Assembly (NCBI GenBank): GCA_964529035.1
Contig: CAZGUG010000053.1
Span: 1 to 13,194 of the forward strand
Direction of reading: 5' to 3'
Origin: CAZGUG01 sp964529035
GTDB lineage: Bacteria; Bacillota; Clostridia; Ch29
DNA: 13,194 nucleotides
The notes below the pieces were generated by a model. That model did no database searches. It was given only the letters and a program-made list of their open reading frames with translations, and was not told the origin of the DNA. Positions 7,210 through 13,194 of the stretch are shown here, in pieces (position 1 is the first letter of the stretch; every line of letters begins with the position of its first letter). The position numbers were made by a program, and so were the translations under genes.

Positions 7210-7305
7210 ATGGATTTAGGGTATATACATGGAAACGGAAGTTTCAATAGGAAAGAGGGGTTATTATGGAGATACGGCTTGATGCAAAACTGGTTGAGTA
7301 CCTGA
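7210..7305 (+). CDS. Possible 31-aa leader ORF overlapping the selenoprotein-like gene
   Basis: ATG at 7210 is preceded by the strongest ribosome binding site of this area (AGGAGGA, 7194-7200) at a spacing of 9 bases, and runs 31 codons to TGA at 7303-7305. It overlaps the first 40 bases of the selenoprotein-like ORF in another frame. The peptide has no recognisable domain. It may be a translational leader feeding ribosomes into the downstream gene, or the SD may be incidental. Confidence 0.25.
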   Translation: MDLGYIHGNGSFNRKEGLLWRYGLMQNWLST

Positions 7306-7553
7306 ACGAAGAAGGAATAAAGACCATTACCCTGAAAAAGACATCTCCCGGGCACTGCTGAGGCGGCTCCGCCATGCCGCTGGTTTCAGCGGGAGAGCCC
7401 GAAGAAGCCGAAAGTTATAACAGGTTTGAAGAGGACGGTATTAATGTTTTCGTACACAGGGATGTGAACTCGATTGACGGGGTGCTGAGATTCAAACTCA
7501 GAAGGTTTTTGTTCCTGAAGGAAATGGAAGTCGAAGGGGTAAAGGTTATATAA
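7266..7553 (+). CDS. Putative small selenoprotein with Cys-Sec motif (in-frame TGA at 7359-7361)
   Basis: Reading the TGA at 7359-7361 as selenocysteine gives a continuous 95-residue protein ending at TAA 7551-7553. Residues 1-31 and 33-95 keep the same coding character on both sides of the TGA, and a strong terminator follows only after the distal stop. The redox motif is G-H-C31-U32-G-G-S. The N-terminal part (I-R-L-D-A-K-L-V-E-Y-L) and the second half (D-G-I-N-V-F-V-H) suggest a small alpha/beta fold rich in short strands, cytosolic, with no signal peptide. A stem-loop of SECIS type begins right after the TGA. The pattern matches what I recall as a 'CC/Se motif (seleno)protein' family whose other members carry Cys-Cys; the function of that family is not known to me. 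The upstream frame closes at TAG 7248-7250, so ATG 7266 with AGAGGGG before it is the only plausible start. Ordinary gene calling would miss it or start at M37 (7374). A nonsense-mutated pseudogene is the less likely alternative. Confidence 0.8.
7365..7399 (+). promoter_or_regulatory. Candidate bacterial SECIS element
   Basis: The upper stem CCGCTG (7377-7382) pairs perfectly with CAGCGG (7387-7392) around the tetraloop GTTT. A lower stem GGCTC (7365-7369) pairs with GAGCC (7395-7399) across an internal loop. The apical GU is at bases 22-23 after the TGA, within the spacing known for bacterial SECIS elements (loop roughly 16-37 bases away), and a G-U at the 5' side of the apical loop is what SelB reads in E. 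coli fdhF. The hairpin lies inside the coding region, as bacterial SECIS elements must. Confidence 0.7.
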
Positions 7554-7558
7554 TGCTT

Positions 7559-7586
7559 CCCGGGCTGAAGGGCCCGGGTTTTCTTT
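7559..7586 (+). terminator. Intrinsic terminator after the selenoprotein-like gene
   Basis: CCCGGGC (7559-7565) and GCCCGGG (7572-7578) form a perfect 7-bp GC stem with loop TGAAGG, followed by TTTTCTTT. It lies five bases after the distal TAA, not after the TGA at 7359, which supports the read-through gene structure. It also separates this unit from dgt. Confidence 0.92.
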
Positions 7587-7648
7587 GCACCGGTTTTGTT
7601 GTATTATTGTACTAGCAGGAAATAAGATAAGGTTTCGAGGGGGTTGTC

Positions 7649-8683
7649 ATGAATATTAGGGAAAAACAGGAGCAGCGAGAACTGGAAACTCTGGCGCCCT
7701 ACGCCTGCTTTTCGGCAAAAAGCAGGGGACGGGACAGAGCCGAAAATAAATGCCGGATAAGAACCGAGTTTCAGAGGGACCGCGATCGCGTTGTCCATTC
7801 CAAGGCCTTCAGACGGTTAAAGCACAAGACCCAGGTGTACATATCCCAGGATAACGACCATTACAGGACAAGGCTGACCCATACGCTGGAAGTAAGCCAG
7901 ATAGCAAGGACCATAGGCAGCGGGCTGGGGCTCAACAATGATCTGATAGAAGCAATAGCATTGGCCCATGATGTGGGACACACACCCTTTTCCCATTCCG
8001 GTGAAGAGGTACTTAACGACCTTATGCCGGGGGGGTTCCGCCACAACCAGAACAGCGTAAGGGTGCTGACCATGATAGAAGAAGGCAGCGCGGGCCGCGG
8101 CCTGAACCTTACATGGGAAGTGCTGGACGGTGTCCTGTATCACAGCGGTTTTGACGGCAGAGACAGGGAAGCCGGTACGCTGGAGGGGCAGGTTATAAAG
8201 CTCAGCGATAAAATTGCATATGTACAGCATGACATTGACGACAGCATAAGGGCCGGTATACTGAAGCCCTCGGACCTGCCGAAGGAGTGCATAAAAACTC
8301 TGGGCAGCACCCATTCAAAGAGAATTTCCACACTGGTTACCGATGCGATAGAACACAGCAGCGTCCTTATTAATAATGGCACCGGCATTATTAAGCTGAG
8401 CCCTGGTATTGAGCAGGCTCTGGTAGAGCTTAGAAATTTCATGTTTGAAAATGTGTATTTCGGTGCCGCGTGCAAAGCCGAGAGGGAAGGGATAAGGCAC
8501 ATGATAGAATTCCTTTTCGCATATTACATGAAAAATCCGGACAAAATGCCGGACTTTTATCAGGAAACCGCCGCAGACGAAGGTTTGGAAAGGGGAGTTT
8601 GCGATTACATATCCGGTATGACCGACAACTACTGTATAAATACCTTCAAAAGCATTACCATACCCAGGCCCTTCAATATATGA
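7649..8683 (+). CDS. dgt: Deoxyguanosinetriphosphate triphosphohydrolase-like HD protein
   Basis: A 344-residue protein with the HD-domain signature of the Dgt family, which splits dGTP (or other dNTPs) into the deoxynucleoside and triphosphate and so trims the dNTP pool. Metal ligands are visible as H78 in T-H-T-L-E-V and H107-D108 in L-A-H-D-V-G-H-T-P-F-S-H. The region R54-R-L-K-H-K-T-Q-V with D68-N-D-H-Y-R-T-R-L is the usual Dgt start of the domain, and G-G-F-R-H-N-Q-N-S at 128-136 is the conserved loop. The later acidic residues sit in L-S-D-K-I-A-Y-V-Q-H-D-I-D-D. Length fits the shorter Firmicutes type. SD is GAGGGGG before the ATG. In many Clostridia the gene directly precedes dnaG and rpoD; here an opposite-strand aldolase gene intervenes. 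The substrate preference among dNTPs is not readable. Confidence 0.92.
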   Translation: MNIREKQEQRELETLAPYACFSAKSRGRDRAENKCRIRTEFQRDRDRVVHSKAFRRLKHKTQVYISQDNDHYRTRLTHTLEVSQIARTIGSGLGLNNDLIEAIALAHDVGHTPFSHSGEEVLNDLMPGGFRHNQNSVRVLTMIEEGSAGRGLNLTWEVLDGVLYHSGFDGRDREAGTLEGQVIKLSDKIAYVQHDIDDSIRAGILKPSDLPKECIKTLGSTHSKRISTLVTDAIEHSSVLINNGTGIIKLSPGIEQALVELRNFMFENVYFGAACKAEREGIRHMIEFLFAYYMKNPDKMPDFYQETAADEGLERGVCDYISGMTDNYCINTFKSITIPRPFNI

Positions 8684-8694
8684 TAATAGAGGTA

Positions 8695-9588
8695 TTATTC
8701 ACAGGCCGGCAGTGCCCCGCATTTTTCGAGCGAAGCCTTTACTATTTCCCTTTCATGTGGGGACAGCGGTTTTAAGGGACGCCTGGGCAGACCACCCTGG
8801 TAGCCCAGCATGTCAAGGGCGACTTTAAGCGCCGGTATGCCGTACTTGCCGGTTACAAGAAAATTTGGTTCCAAAATCCTTAGCTGAAGCTCTCTGGCTT
8901 CTTTCAGCTTTCCGGAATTAAACAGCTTAACCAGTTCGCAGCACATCTCGGGCAGTATGTTGGCCACAGCAAGGGTGCCGCCTTTAACCCCAACTGCCAG
9001 TGCCGGCAGGAGGTAGCCCGCATTGCCGGCGAATACCGAAAAGTCTTCGGCGGTGTCCCTGACCAGTTCCGCCAGCTGTACTATATTTCCCGCCGTGTCC
9101 TTTATACCCACTATGTTGGGATGCTGCGAGAGTTTGGTTACAAGGCTTACAGAAAGGTTTATCCCGGTGTTTTTGGGCATGTTGTATATCATCACCGGAA
9201 CCGGTGAATTATCCGCTATATCCATGTAGTGGCTGTACAGAACCTCTTCGTTCATGGAGCCCTTGTAATAGTGCGGAGGCAGTACAAGCACCGCATCCAC
9301 GCCGGCCTCTGCCGCTTCTAAACAGAGTGCTGTTGTATCCCTTGTGGTCTCACAGCCGGTACCGGCTATTATTTTTTTGCCGGGACTGAAGTTTTCCACC
9401 ACGAATCTTATTAGCTGTATTTTCTCGTCCGTGTTCATATACACGAACTCACCGTTGGTTCCCAGCACCACTATACCGTCAAGGTCGGTTTTCCCCCACC
9501 GGTCCAGATTATGGGCCATCTTTGAATAGTCTATCTCTTCCATATCGTTGAACGGTGTTACTATCGGGGTAAATATTCCCTTGAACAT
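8695..9588 (-). CDS. DHDPS-superfamily aldolase, probably 4-hydroxy-2-oxoglutarate aldolase-like
   Basis: A 297-residue class I aldolase of the DapA/NanA superfamily. The Schiff-base lysine is K163 in V-G-I-K-D-T and the catalytic tyrosine Y135 in I-Y-N-M-P. The substrate loop reads G-T-N-G-E (43-47), not the G-T-T-G-E of dihydrodipicolinate synthase. Y-N-M-P is followed by K-N-T-G instead of the S-R-T/G-R-T that carries the DapA substrate arginine, so lysine synthesis is unlikely. Features such as G-T-G-C-E-T-T, H-Y-Y-K-G, L-S-Q-H-P-N-I-V-G and Y-G-I-P-A-L-K recall eukaryotic 4-hydroxy-2-oxoglutarate aldolase (HOGA). The expected product is pyruvate (or glyoxylate plus pyruvate) from a 4-hydroxy-2-keto acid. 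The ATG has a strong GGAGGAAC ribosome binding site. It converges with dgt (11 bp between stops) and diverges from dnaG. It may act after the dehydratase at 1359-3020, but no shared operator is seen. Confidence 0.87.
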   Translation of the reverse strand: MFKGIFTPIVTPFNDMEEIDYSKMAHNLDRWGKTDLDGIVVLGTNGEFVYMNTDEKIQLIRFVVENFSPGKKIIAGTGCETTRDTTALCLEAAEAGVDAVLVLPPHYYKGSMNEEVLYSHYMDIADNSPVPVMIYNMPKNTGINLSVSLVTKLSQHPNIVGIKDTAGNIVQLAELVRDTAEDFSVFAGNAGYLLPALAVGVKGGTLAVANILPEMCCELVKLFNSGKLKEARELQLRILEPNFLVTGKYGIPALKVALDMLGYQGGLPRRPLKPLSPHEREIVKASLEKCGALPACE

Positions 9589-9991
9589 GTTTTTGTTCCT
9601 CCCTGCTATGTATTTGTAAAACTTTATGCTTTACGTGATATGCCCTATTAGATATTCTATCATATTTTACCGGGTTTTGTACCGAATAAATATTCAGGCA
9701 CTGCAAAAAAAGCGAACATATTTTTGCAGATTATAGCACTGCTGATGAAGGAGTTCATGCATTTTTGTAGAAGTAAATACTGTAACCTCGCAAATGTGAG
9801 AAGTATTGTGCATTGTACCGGCGTCCCGGAGGGTATATAAAACAAATTAATTGACTAAAATACTAAGGATAATAAAGGTAAAAATTTAATAATAATTTTT
9901 GAAGGAATAAAGCCCGGGATGTCGAATAAACTAAAAATTGCGGAATCAGGGGAGGTACAGAACTCTTATCAGTCCAAATAAGGTGAATAGA
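9589..9991. other. 403-bp divergent intergenic region (aldolase / dnaG)
   Basis: No convincing gene. It should hold the promoters of the aldolase (leftward) and dnaG-rpoD (rightward), but I find no strong -35/-10 pair; TTGACT at 9851-9856 is the best -35 candidate for dnaG, without a good -10 at normal spacing. It carries several dyads: CTGCAAAAA/TTTTTGCAG (9701-9709, 9721-9729), GAATA-AA-TATTC (9684-9695) and a CTCGCA/TGTGAG near-dyad around 9787-9800. None matches the GntR-type repeats at 1103-1299. Confidence 0.5.
9701..9729. repeat. 9-bp inverted repeat in the dnaG upstream region
   Basis: CTGCAAAAA (9701-9709) and TTTTTGCAG (9721-9729) are perfect complements around an 11-base spacer. 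As RNA the stem is AT-rich with little stability and no following T run on the plus strand, so an operator or protein-binding dyad is about as likely as a transcript hairpin. Confidence 0.4.
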
Positions 9992-11812
9992 ATGGGATAT
10001 CAGATACCTGAGGACTTCATTAACAGGGTCCGCGAAAATAACGATTTGGTGGAAGTAGCCTCCGAATATATGACATTGACAAGAAATGGAGACAGGTATA
10101 CCGGGCTGTGCCCGTTTCACAGGGAAGATACTCCTTCGTTCAACATTTCTGTCGATAAGCAGCTATATCACTGCTTTGGCTGCGGCGTTGGCGGAAATGT
10201 AATTAATTTTGTAATGTCTATCGAAAACTTGGATTTTGTTGATGCGGTCAAAATACTGGCCGACAGGTGCGGTATGCTGATGCCGAAGGAAGGCGTGAAA
10301 AAGGGTGTAAGCGACGAGTATAAGCTGACAAAGAGGATACTTGAAATAAATGTCGCAGCGGCCAGGTACTATGCAAACTGCCTGTCAAAGTCGGAAAAGG
10401 CTATGGAGTATCTGAAGGGCAGAGGACTTGACAGCAAAACCGTCCGCAGCTTTGGCCTTGGCTTTGCACCGGAAGGATGGGACGAACTGGCGGTATACTT
10501 GAAACACAAGGGTTTTGAACAGGCGGTGCTGGAAAAGGCGGGACTTGTGAGCCGCAACAAAAGCGGCGGTATATATGACAGGTTTAGAAACAGGATAATA
10601 TTTCCCATAATAGATGTGCGCAAAAGGCTGGTAGGGTTCGGGGGAAGGGCATTAGGCGACGCAAAGGGGCCGAAATACCTGAACTCTCCGGAAACGCCGG
10701 TGTTCTATAAAGGAAGCACGCTGTACGGTTTAAACTTTGCAAAGGACCATATTCAAAACGATGAGATAATAGTGGTGGAAGGGTACATGGACGTTATCTC
10801 GCTGCACCGGGCAGGTATCCGTAACGCCGTGGCCTCGCTGGGTACTGCCTTTACACAAAGGCAGGCGGAAGTATTAAAAAGGTACAGCAGCAGCATAACA
10901 ATAGCATATGATACCGATGCCGCGGGCCAGGCGGCCACCAGGAAAGGGATGGAGATTTTGAAAGCGGCGGGCTGCAAAGTAAGAATACTGCAGCTGCCGG
11001 ACGGCAAGGACCCCGACGATTATATCAAAAGCCACGGCAGGGAAGAGTTTTTAAAACTTATGGAAAAAGCGCTGCCGCTTACAGACTATAGAATAGCACT
11101 GCTGGAGAAAAAATACGACCTGGCCGACAGGCAGGACAGGATTGAATTCTTAAAGGAAGCGGTCCTGGTTTTGTCAAAACTCGACAGCGAGTTGGAATTG
11201 GCCGAATATACAAGGATGATAGCACAAAAAACCAAGGTTTATGAGTCCACCATCAGGAAGGAGATTTACCGTATAGCAGGCAGGGATAATAGGCGCAGCA
11301 GGAATATATATGGTAAAAATAGGCATAATAGTAATGGCGGCGAATATAGTTATTCTGTCAAGGCCGCAAACCTTGAAGCAGAGAAAAATCTTCTGATACT
11401 GATGCTTAAAGAACCGAAGCTGAGGGCGGATATATCCGGAAGGCTGACCGGTAGCGATTTCAGCGATGCGCTTTATGGCAGGCTGTTTGAAATACTTAAA
11501 TCAAAAGGTAATCAGGACAGCCTGAAAGAAGCCGATATAGTGAACGCCTTTACCGACCAGGGCGAGGTAAACAGGGTGGTGGCCATGATACAGCAGAGTT
11601 TACCGGCATCCGGTGAGGGTATAGATAAACTGATTGGTGACTGCATTCATACCATATCCATCCATAAATACAGGATAAGGAGTGATTTTTTAAAGGGGGA
11701 AATTGAACGGCTGGCAGGCAGGGGGAAAGAACGCACCCAGGATGAAGAAGAGCTTTACAAGGGATACTGCGAGGAATTTGTAAGGGTACAGAGAAGGCTG
11801 AAGGGTCTGTAA
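9992..11812 (+). CDS. dnaG: DNA primase DnaG
   Basis: A 606-residue primase of normal length, making RNA primers at the replication fork with the DnaB-type helicase. The zinc ligands are C40, H43, C61 and C64 (C-P-F-H, then H-C-F-G-C-G-V-G-G). The RNA polymerase core includes Y-D-R-F-R-N-R-I-I-F-P-I, L-V-G-F-G-G-R-A-L and P-K-Y-L-N-S-P-E-T near 195-235. The TOPRIM metal site is E263-G-Y-M-D-V and D307-T-D309-A-A-G. The C-terminal helicase-binding part (about 440-606) is more divergent and helical. I chose ATG 9992 because AAGGTGA precedes it by about 6 bases and the conserved G-Y-Q-I-P-E-D-F-I start follows; an in-frame TTG at 9938 would add 18 atypical residues. Only about 30 bases separate it from rpoD, giving the classic dnaG-rpoD operon. 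Confidence 0.97.
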   Translation: MGYQIPEDFINRVRENNDLVEVASEYMTLTRNGDRYTGLCPFHREDTPSFNISVDKQLYHCFGCGVGGNVINFVMSIENLDFVDAVKILADRCGMLMPKEGVKKGVSDEYKLTKRILEINVAAARYYANCLSKSEKAMEYLKGRGLDSKTVRSFGLGFAPEGWDELAVYLKHKGFEQAVLEKAGLVSRNKSGGIYDRFRNRIIFPIIDVRKRLVGFGGRALGDAKGPKYLNSPETPVFYKGSTLYGLNFAKDHIQNDEIIVVEGYMDVISLHRAGIRNAVASLGTAFTQRQAEVLKRYSSSITIAYDTDAAGQAATRKGMEILKAAGCKVRILQLPDGKDPDDYIKSHGREEFLKLMEKALPLTDYRIALLEKKYDLADRQDRIEFLKEAVLVLSKLDSELELAEYTRMIAQKTKVYESTIRKEIYRIAGRDNRRSRNIYGKNRHNSNGGEYSYSVKAANLEAEKNLLILMLKEPKLRADISGRLTGSDFSDALYGRLFEILKSKGNQDSLKEADIVNAFTDQGEVNRVVAMIQQSLPASGEGIDKLIGDCIHTISIHKYRIRSDFLKGEIERLAGRGKERTQDEEELYKGYCEEFVRVQRRLKGL

Positions 11813-11840
11813 GAGGTTATATAGAGGGGAGGGGATGCCA

Positions 11841-12974
11841 ATGAAGATCGAGAACGCATCCGAAGAGAATGTAATAAGAAAGCTTGAGCTGGGCGATACC
11901 AGGATTCAGGAAGTTAAGGAACTGATAGAAAAAGGCAGGCAGAAGGGTGTGCTTACCTATAAAGAAATAATGGACACCCTTGAGGAAGTGGAGCTGGATC
12001 CTGAACAAATCGAAAGAATCTACGATACCTTTGATGAAATGGGTATAGACATCATCGGGGAAGACGAACTGGTTAAGGATATGGTGGATGACGAATCCGA
12101 CCTTGAGGAGTTGGAAAGTGAAGAGTTTTCCATTCCCGAGGGGGTAAATATAGATGATCCCGTCAGGATGTATCTCAAGGAGATAGGAAAGATTCCTCTT
12201 CTGTCGGCGGAAGAAGAAGTAGAACTGGCCAAGGGAATAGAAGAGGGTAACGAGGAATCGAAAAGAAAGCTGGCGGAGGCGAACCTCAGGCTGGTGGTCA
12301 GCATTGCCAAAAGGTACGTGGGTAGGGGAATGCTGTTTCTGGATTTGATACAGGAAGGGAATTTAGGCCTTATAAAGGCTGTGGAAAAATTCGATCACCG
12401 CAAAGGGTTCAAGTTCAGCACCTATGCCACATGGTGGATAAGACAGGCCATAACACGGGCCATTGCCGACCAGGCAAGGACAATAAGGATACCTGTGCAT
12501 ATGGTTGAAACCATAAACAAGCTTATAAGGGTTTCAAGGCAGCTGCTGCAGGAGCTGGGCAGGGAACCGTTGCCCGAGGAGATTGCGGAAGAAATGAACC
12601 TGTCCGAGGACAAGGTTAGGGAAATACTGAAGATTGCACAGGAACCGGTATCGCTGGAAACGCCTATCGGCGAGGAAGAGGACAGCCACCTGGGCGATTT
12701 CATACCCGATGACGATGCGCCGGCACCGGCGGAAGCGGCGGCCTTTACCATGCTCAGGGAGCAGCTGGTGGACGTGCTTGATACACTGACACCGCGGGAA
12801 GAGAAGGTACTGCGGTTAAGGTTCGGCCTTGACGACGGCAGGGTCAGGACCCTTGAAGAAGTGGGCAGGGAGTTCAATGTCACAAGGGAGAGGATACGGC
12901 AGATTGAAGCCAAAGCTCTTAGAAAGCTGAGGCATCCCAGCAGAAGCAAAAAGCTAAAGGATTACCTCGAATAA
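11841..12974 (+). CDS. rpoD: Housekeeping RNA polymerase sigma factor SigA/RpoD
   Basis: A 377-residue primary sigma factor of the short Firmicutes type, lacking the long non-conserved insert of proteobacterial RpoD. Region 1.1 spans about 20-75, region 1.2 about 104-137 (D-P-V-R-M-Y-L-K-E-I-G), region 2 about 145-215 with the -10 recognition helix Y-A-T-W-W-I-R-Q-A-I-T-R-A-I-A-D-Q, region 3 about 220-295 (H-M-V-E-T-I-N-K-L), and region 4 from about 310 with the -35 helix-turn-helix V-T-R-E-R-I-R-Q-I-E-A-K-A-L-R-K-L near 347-363. The ATG at 11841 is preferred because GGAGG (11828-11832) lies 8 bases before it; the ATG at 11835, two codons upstream, abuts the SD too closely. It is co-transcribed with dnaG. 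No terminator is obvious behind it, so read-through toward the tRNA genes is possible. Confidence 0.97.
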   Translation: MKIENASEENVIRKLELGDTRIQEVKELIEKGRQKGVLTYKEIMDTLEEVELDPEQIERIYDTFDEMGIDIIGEDELVKDMVDDESDLEELESEEFSIPEGVNIDDPVRMYLKEIGKIPLLSAEEEVELAKGIEEGNEESKRKLAEANLRLVVSIAKRYVGRGMLFLDLIQEGNLGLIKAVEKFDHRKGFKFSTYATWWIRQAITRAIADQARTIRIPVHMVETINKLIRVSRQLLQELGREPLPEEIAEEMNLSEDKVREILKIAQEPVSLETPIGEEEDSHLGDFIPDDDAPAPAEAAAFTMLREQLVDVLDTLTPREEKVLRLRFGLDDGRVRTLEEVGREFNVTRERIRQIEAKALRKLRHPSRSKKLKDYLE

Positions 12975-12993
12975 TTTTTACAGCTTTAACCGG

Positions 12994-13021
12994 TTGACAA
13001 TAATACACTAAAGTGTATAAT
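12994..13021 (+). promoter_or_regulatory. Near-consensus promoter of the tRNA genes with internal palindrome
   Basis: TTGACA (12994-12999) and TATAAT (13016-13021) are both perfect consensus, 16 bases apart, about 19 bases before the tRNA-Asn gene. This is a strong, stable-RNA type promoter. The spacer and the first bases of the -10 form a perfect palindrome, TACACT-AA-AGTGTA (13004-13017). Confidence 0.85.
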
Positions 13022-13039
13022 ATATATTGTTAACTTTAT

Positions 13040-13114
13040 TCCTCAGTAGCTCAACGGTGGAGCACTCGGCTGTTAACCGAGGGGTTGCTGGTTCGAATCC
13101 AGCCTGAGGAGCCA
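13040..13114 (+). tRNA. tRNA-Asn (anticodon GTT)
   Basis: The full cloverleaf is visible: acceptor TCCTCAG (13040-13046) with CTGAGGA (13104-13110), D-stem GCTC/GAGC, anticodon stem CTCGG/CCGAG with loop CTGTTAA, and T-stem GCTGG/CCAGC with loop TTCGAAT. The anticodon GTT reads AAC and AAU. The discriminator is G and the CCA end is encoded (13112-13114). Confidence 0.97.
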
Positions 13115-13119
13115 TATTC

Positions 13120-13194
13120 GGGCCTTTAGCTCAGCTGGCAGAGCAACCGGCTCATAACCGGTCGGTCCGGGGTTCGAATCCCTGAAGGCCCACC
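13120..13194 (+). tRNA. tRNA with anticodon CAT (tRNA-Met, elongator type), CCA cut at window end
   Basis: Acceptor GGGCCTT (13120-13126) pairs with AAGGCCC (13185-13191). D-stem GCTC/GAGC, anticodon stem ACCGG/CCGGT with loop CTCATAA, and T-stem CGGGG/CCCTG (one mismatch at the loop-distal end) with loop TTCGAAT. The last A of CCA lies beyond the window. The paired acceptor and lack of the C1-A72 mismatch exclude initiator tRNA. A tRNA-Ile2 (CAU modified to lysidine) cannot be excluded from sequence alone, since clostridial versions share this anticodon loop. Only five bases separate it from tRNA-Asn, so the two form one transcript. Confidence 0.92.

Noticed and set aside
7266..7553. Reading the TGA-interrupted ORF as a pseudogene or sequencing error
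   Set aside because: Only one stop interrupts the frame, it is TGA, it follows a Cys codon in a redox-like motif, a SECIS-like hairpin follows, and the terminator is placed after the distal stop.
8683..8698. ATAATA-GAGG-TATTAT hairpin between the convergent dgt and aldolase stops
   Set aside because: All A-T pairs, only six long, no T run; too weak to call a terminator.
9745..9840. 31-codon Cys-containing ORF upstream of dnaG
   Set aside because: No ribosome binding site and no recognisable composition; probably chance.
1..13194. CRISPR arrays, insertion sequences, prophage or integration sites
   Set aside because: No spaced repeat array, transposase, integrase or flanking direct repeats were seen. 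The tRNA genes at the right edge are intact up to the window end.

Overview
The window looks like a chromosomal segment of a low-to-moderate GC, Gram-positive anaerobe of the Clostridia. Supporting signs are AGGAGG-type ribosome binding sites, the dgt / dnaG / rpoD neighbourhood, Firmicutes-style SigA, CCA-encoding tRNA genes and an apparent selenocysteine gene. The exact genus cannot be read from the sequence.

Left edge (1-371): AT-rich DNA with only very short hydrophobic ORFs (2-133 and 211-333), neither recognised. Catabolic block (372-5954): a FadR/FCD-type GntR repressor on the minus strand, divergent from a four-gene plus-strand operon. That operon holds an IlvD/Edd-family dehydratase and a complete tripartite TRAP transporter (DctP lipoprotein, DctQ, DctM), and ends at a 17-bp perfect-stem bidirectional terminator. 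The regulator and operon share a 285-bp intergenic region with three near-identical 15-bp sites. One sits on the repressor's extended -10, one at the predicted +1 of the dehydratase promoter, and one 53 bp further on. The simplest reading is uptake and dehydration of a sugar acid or similar hydroxy acid, with autoregulated repression relieved by the substrate or a product.

Middle block (6016-7586): a minus-strand class I methyltransferase that converges on the same terminator; a 56-residue two-helix membrane protein; and the most interesting gene of the window, a 95-codon ORF (7266-7553) interrupted by one in-frame TGA at 7359-7361. The coding sequence continues convincingly past the TGA to a stop and a strong terminator. 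The TGA follows a Cys codon (H-C-U-G-G) and is followed at once by a two-part stem-loop with a GUUU apical loop at the spacing expected of a bacterial SECIS. I read it as a small selenoprotein with a Cys-Sec motif.

Right block (7649-13194): dGTP triphosphohydrolase (dgt), then a minus-strand aldolase of the DHDPS/NAL superfamily that resembles 4-hydroxy-2-oxoglutarate aldolase more than DapA, then the dnaG-rpoD operon. The aldolase interrupts the familiar dgt-dnaG-rpoD order and could in principle act after the dehydratase of the left block. After rpoD, a near-consensus promoter containing a palindrome drives tRNA-Asn(GTT) and a tRNA with anticodon CAT, the latter cut by the window edge in its CCA tail.
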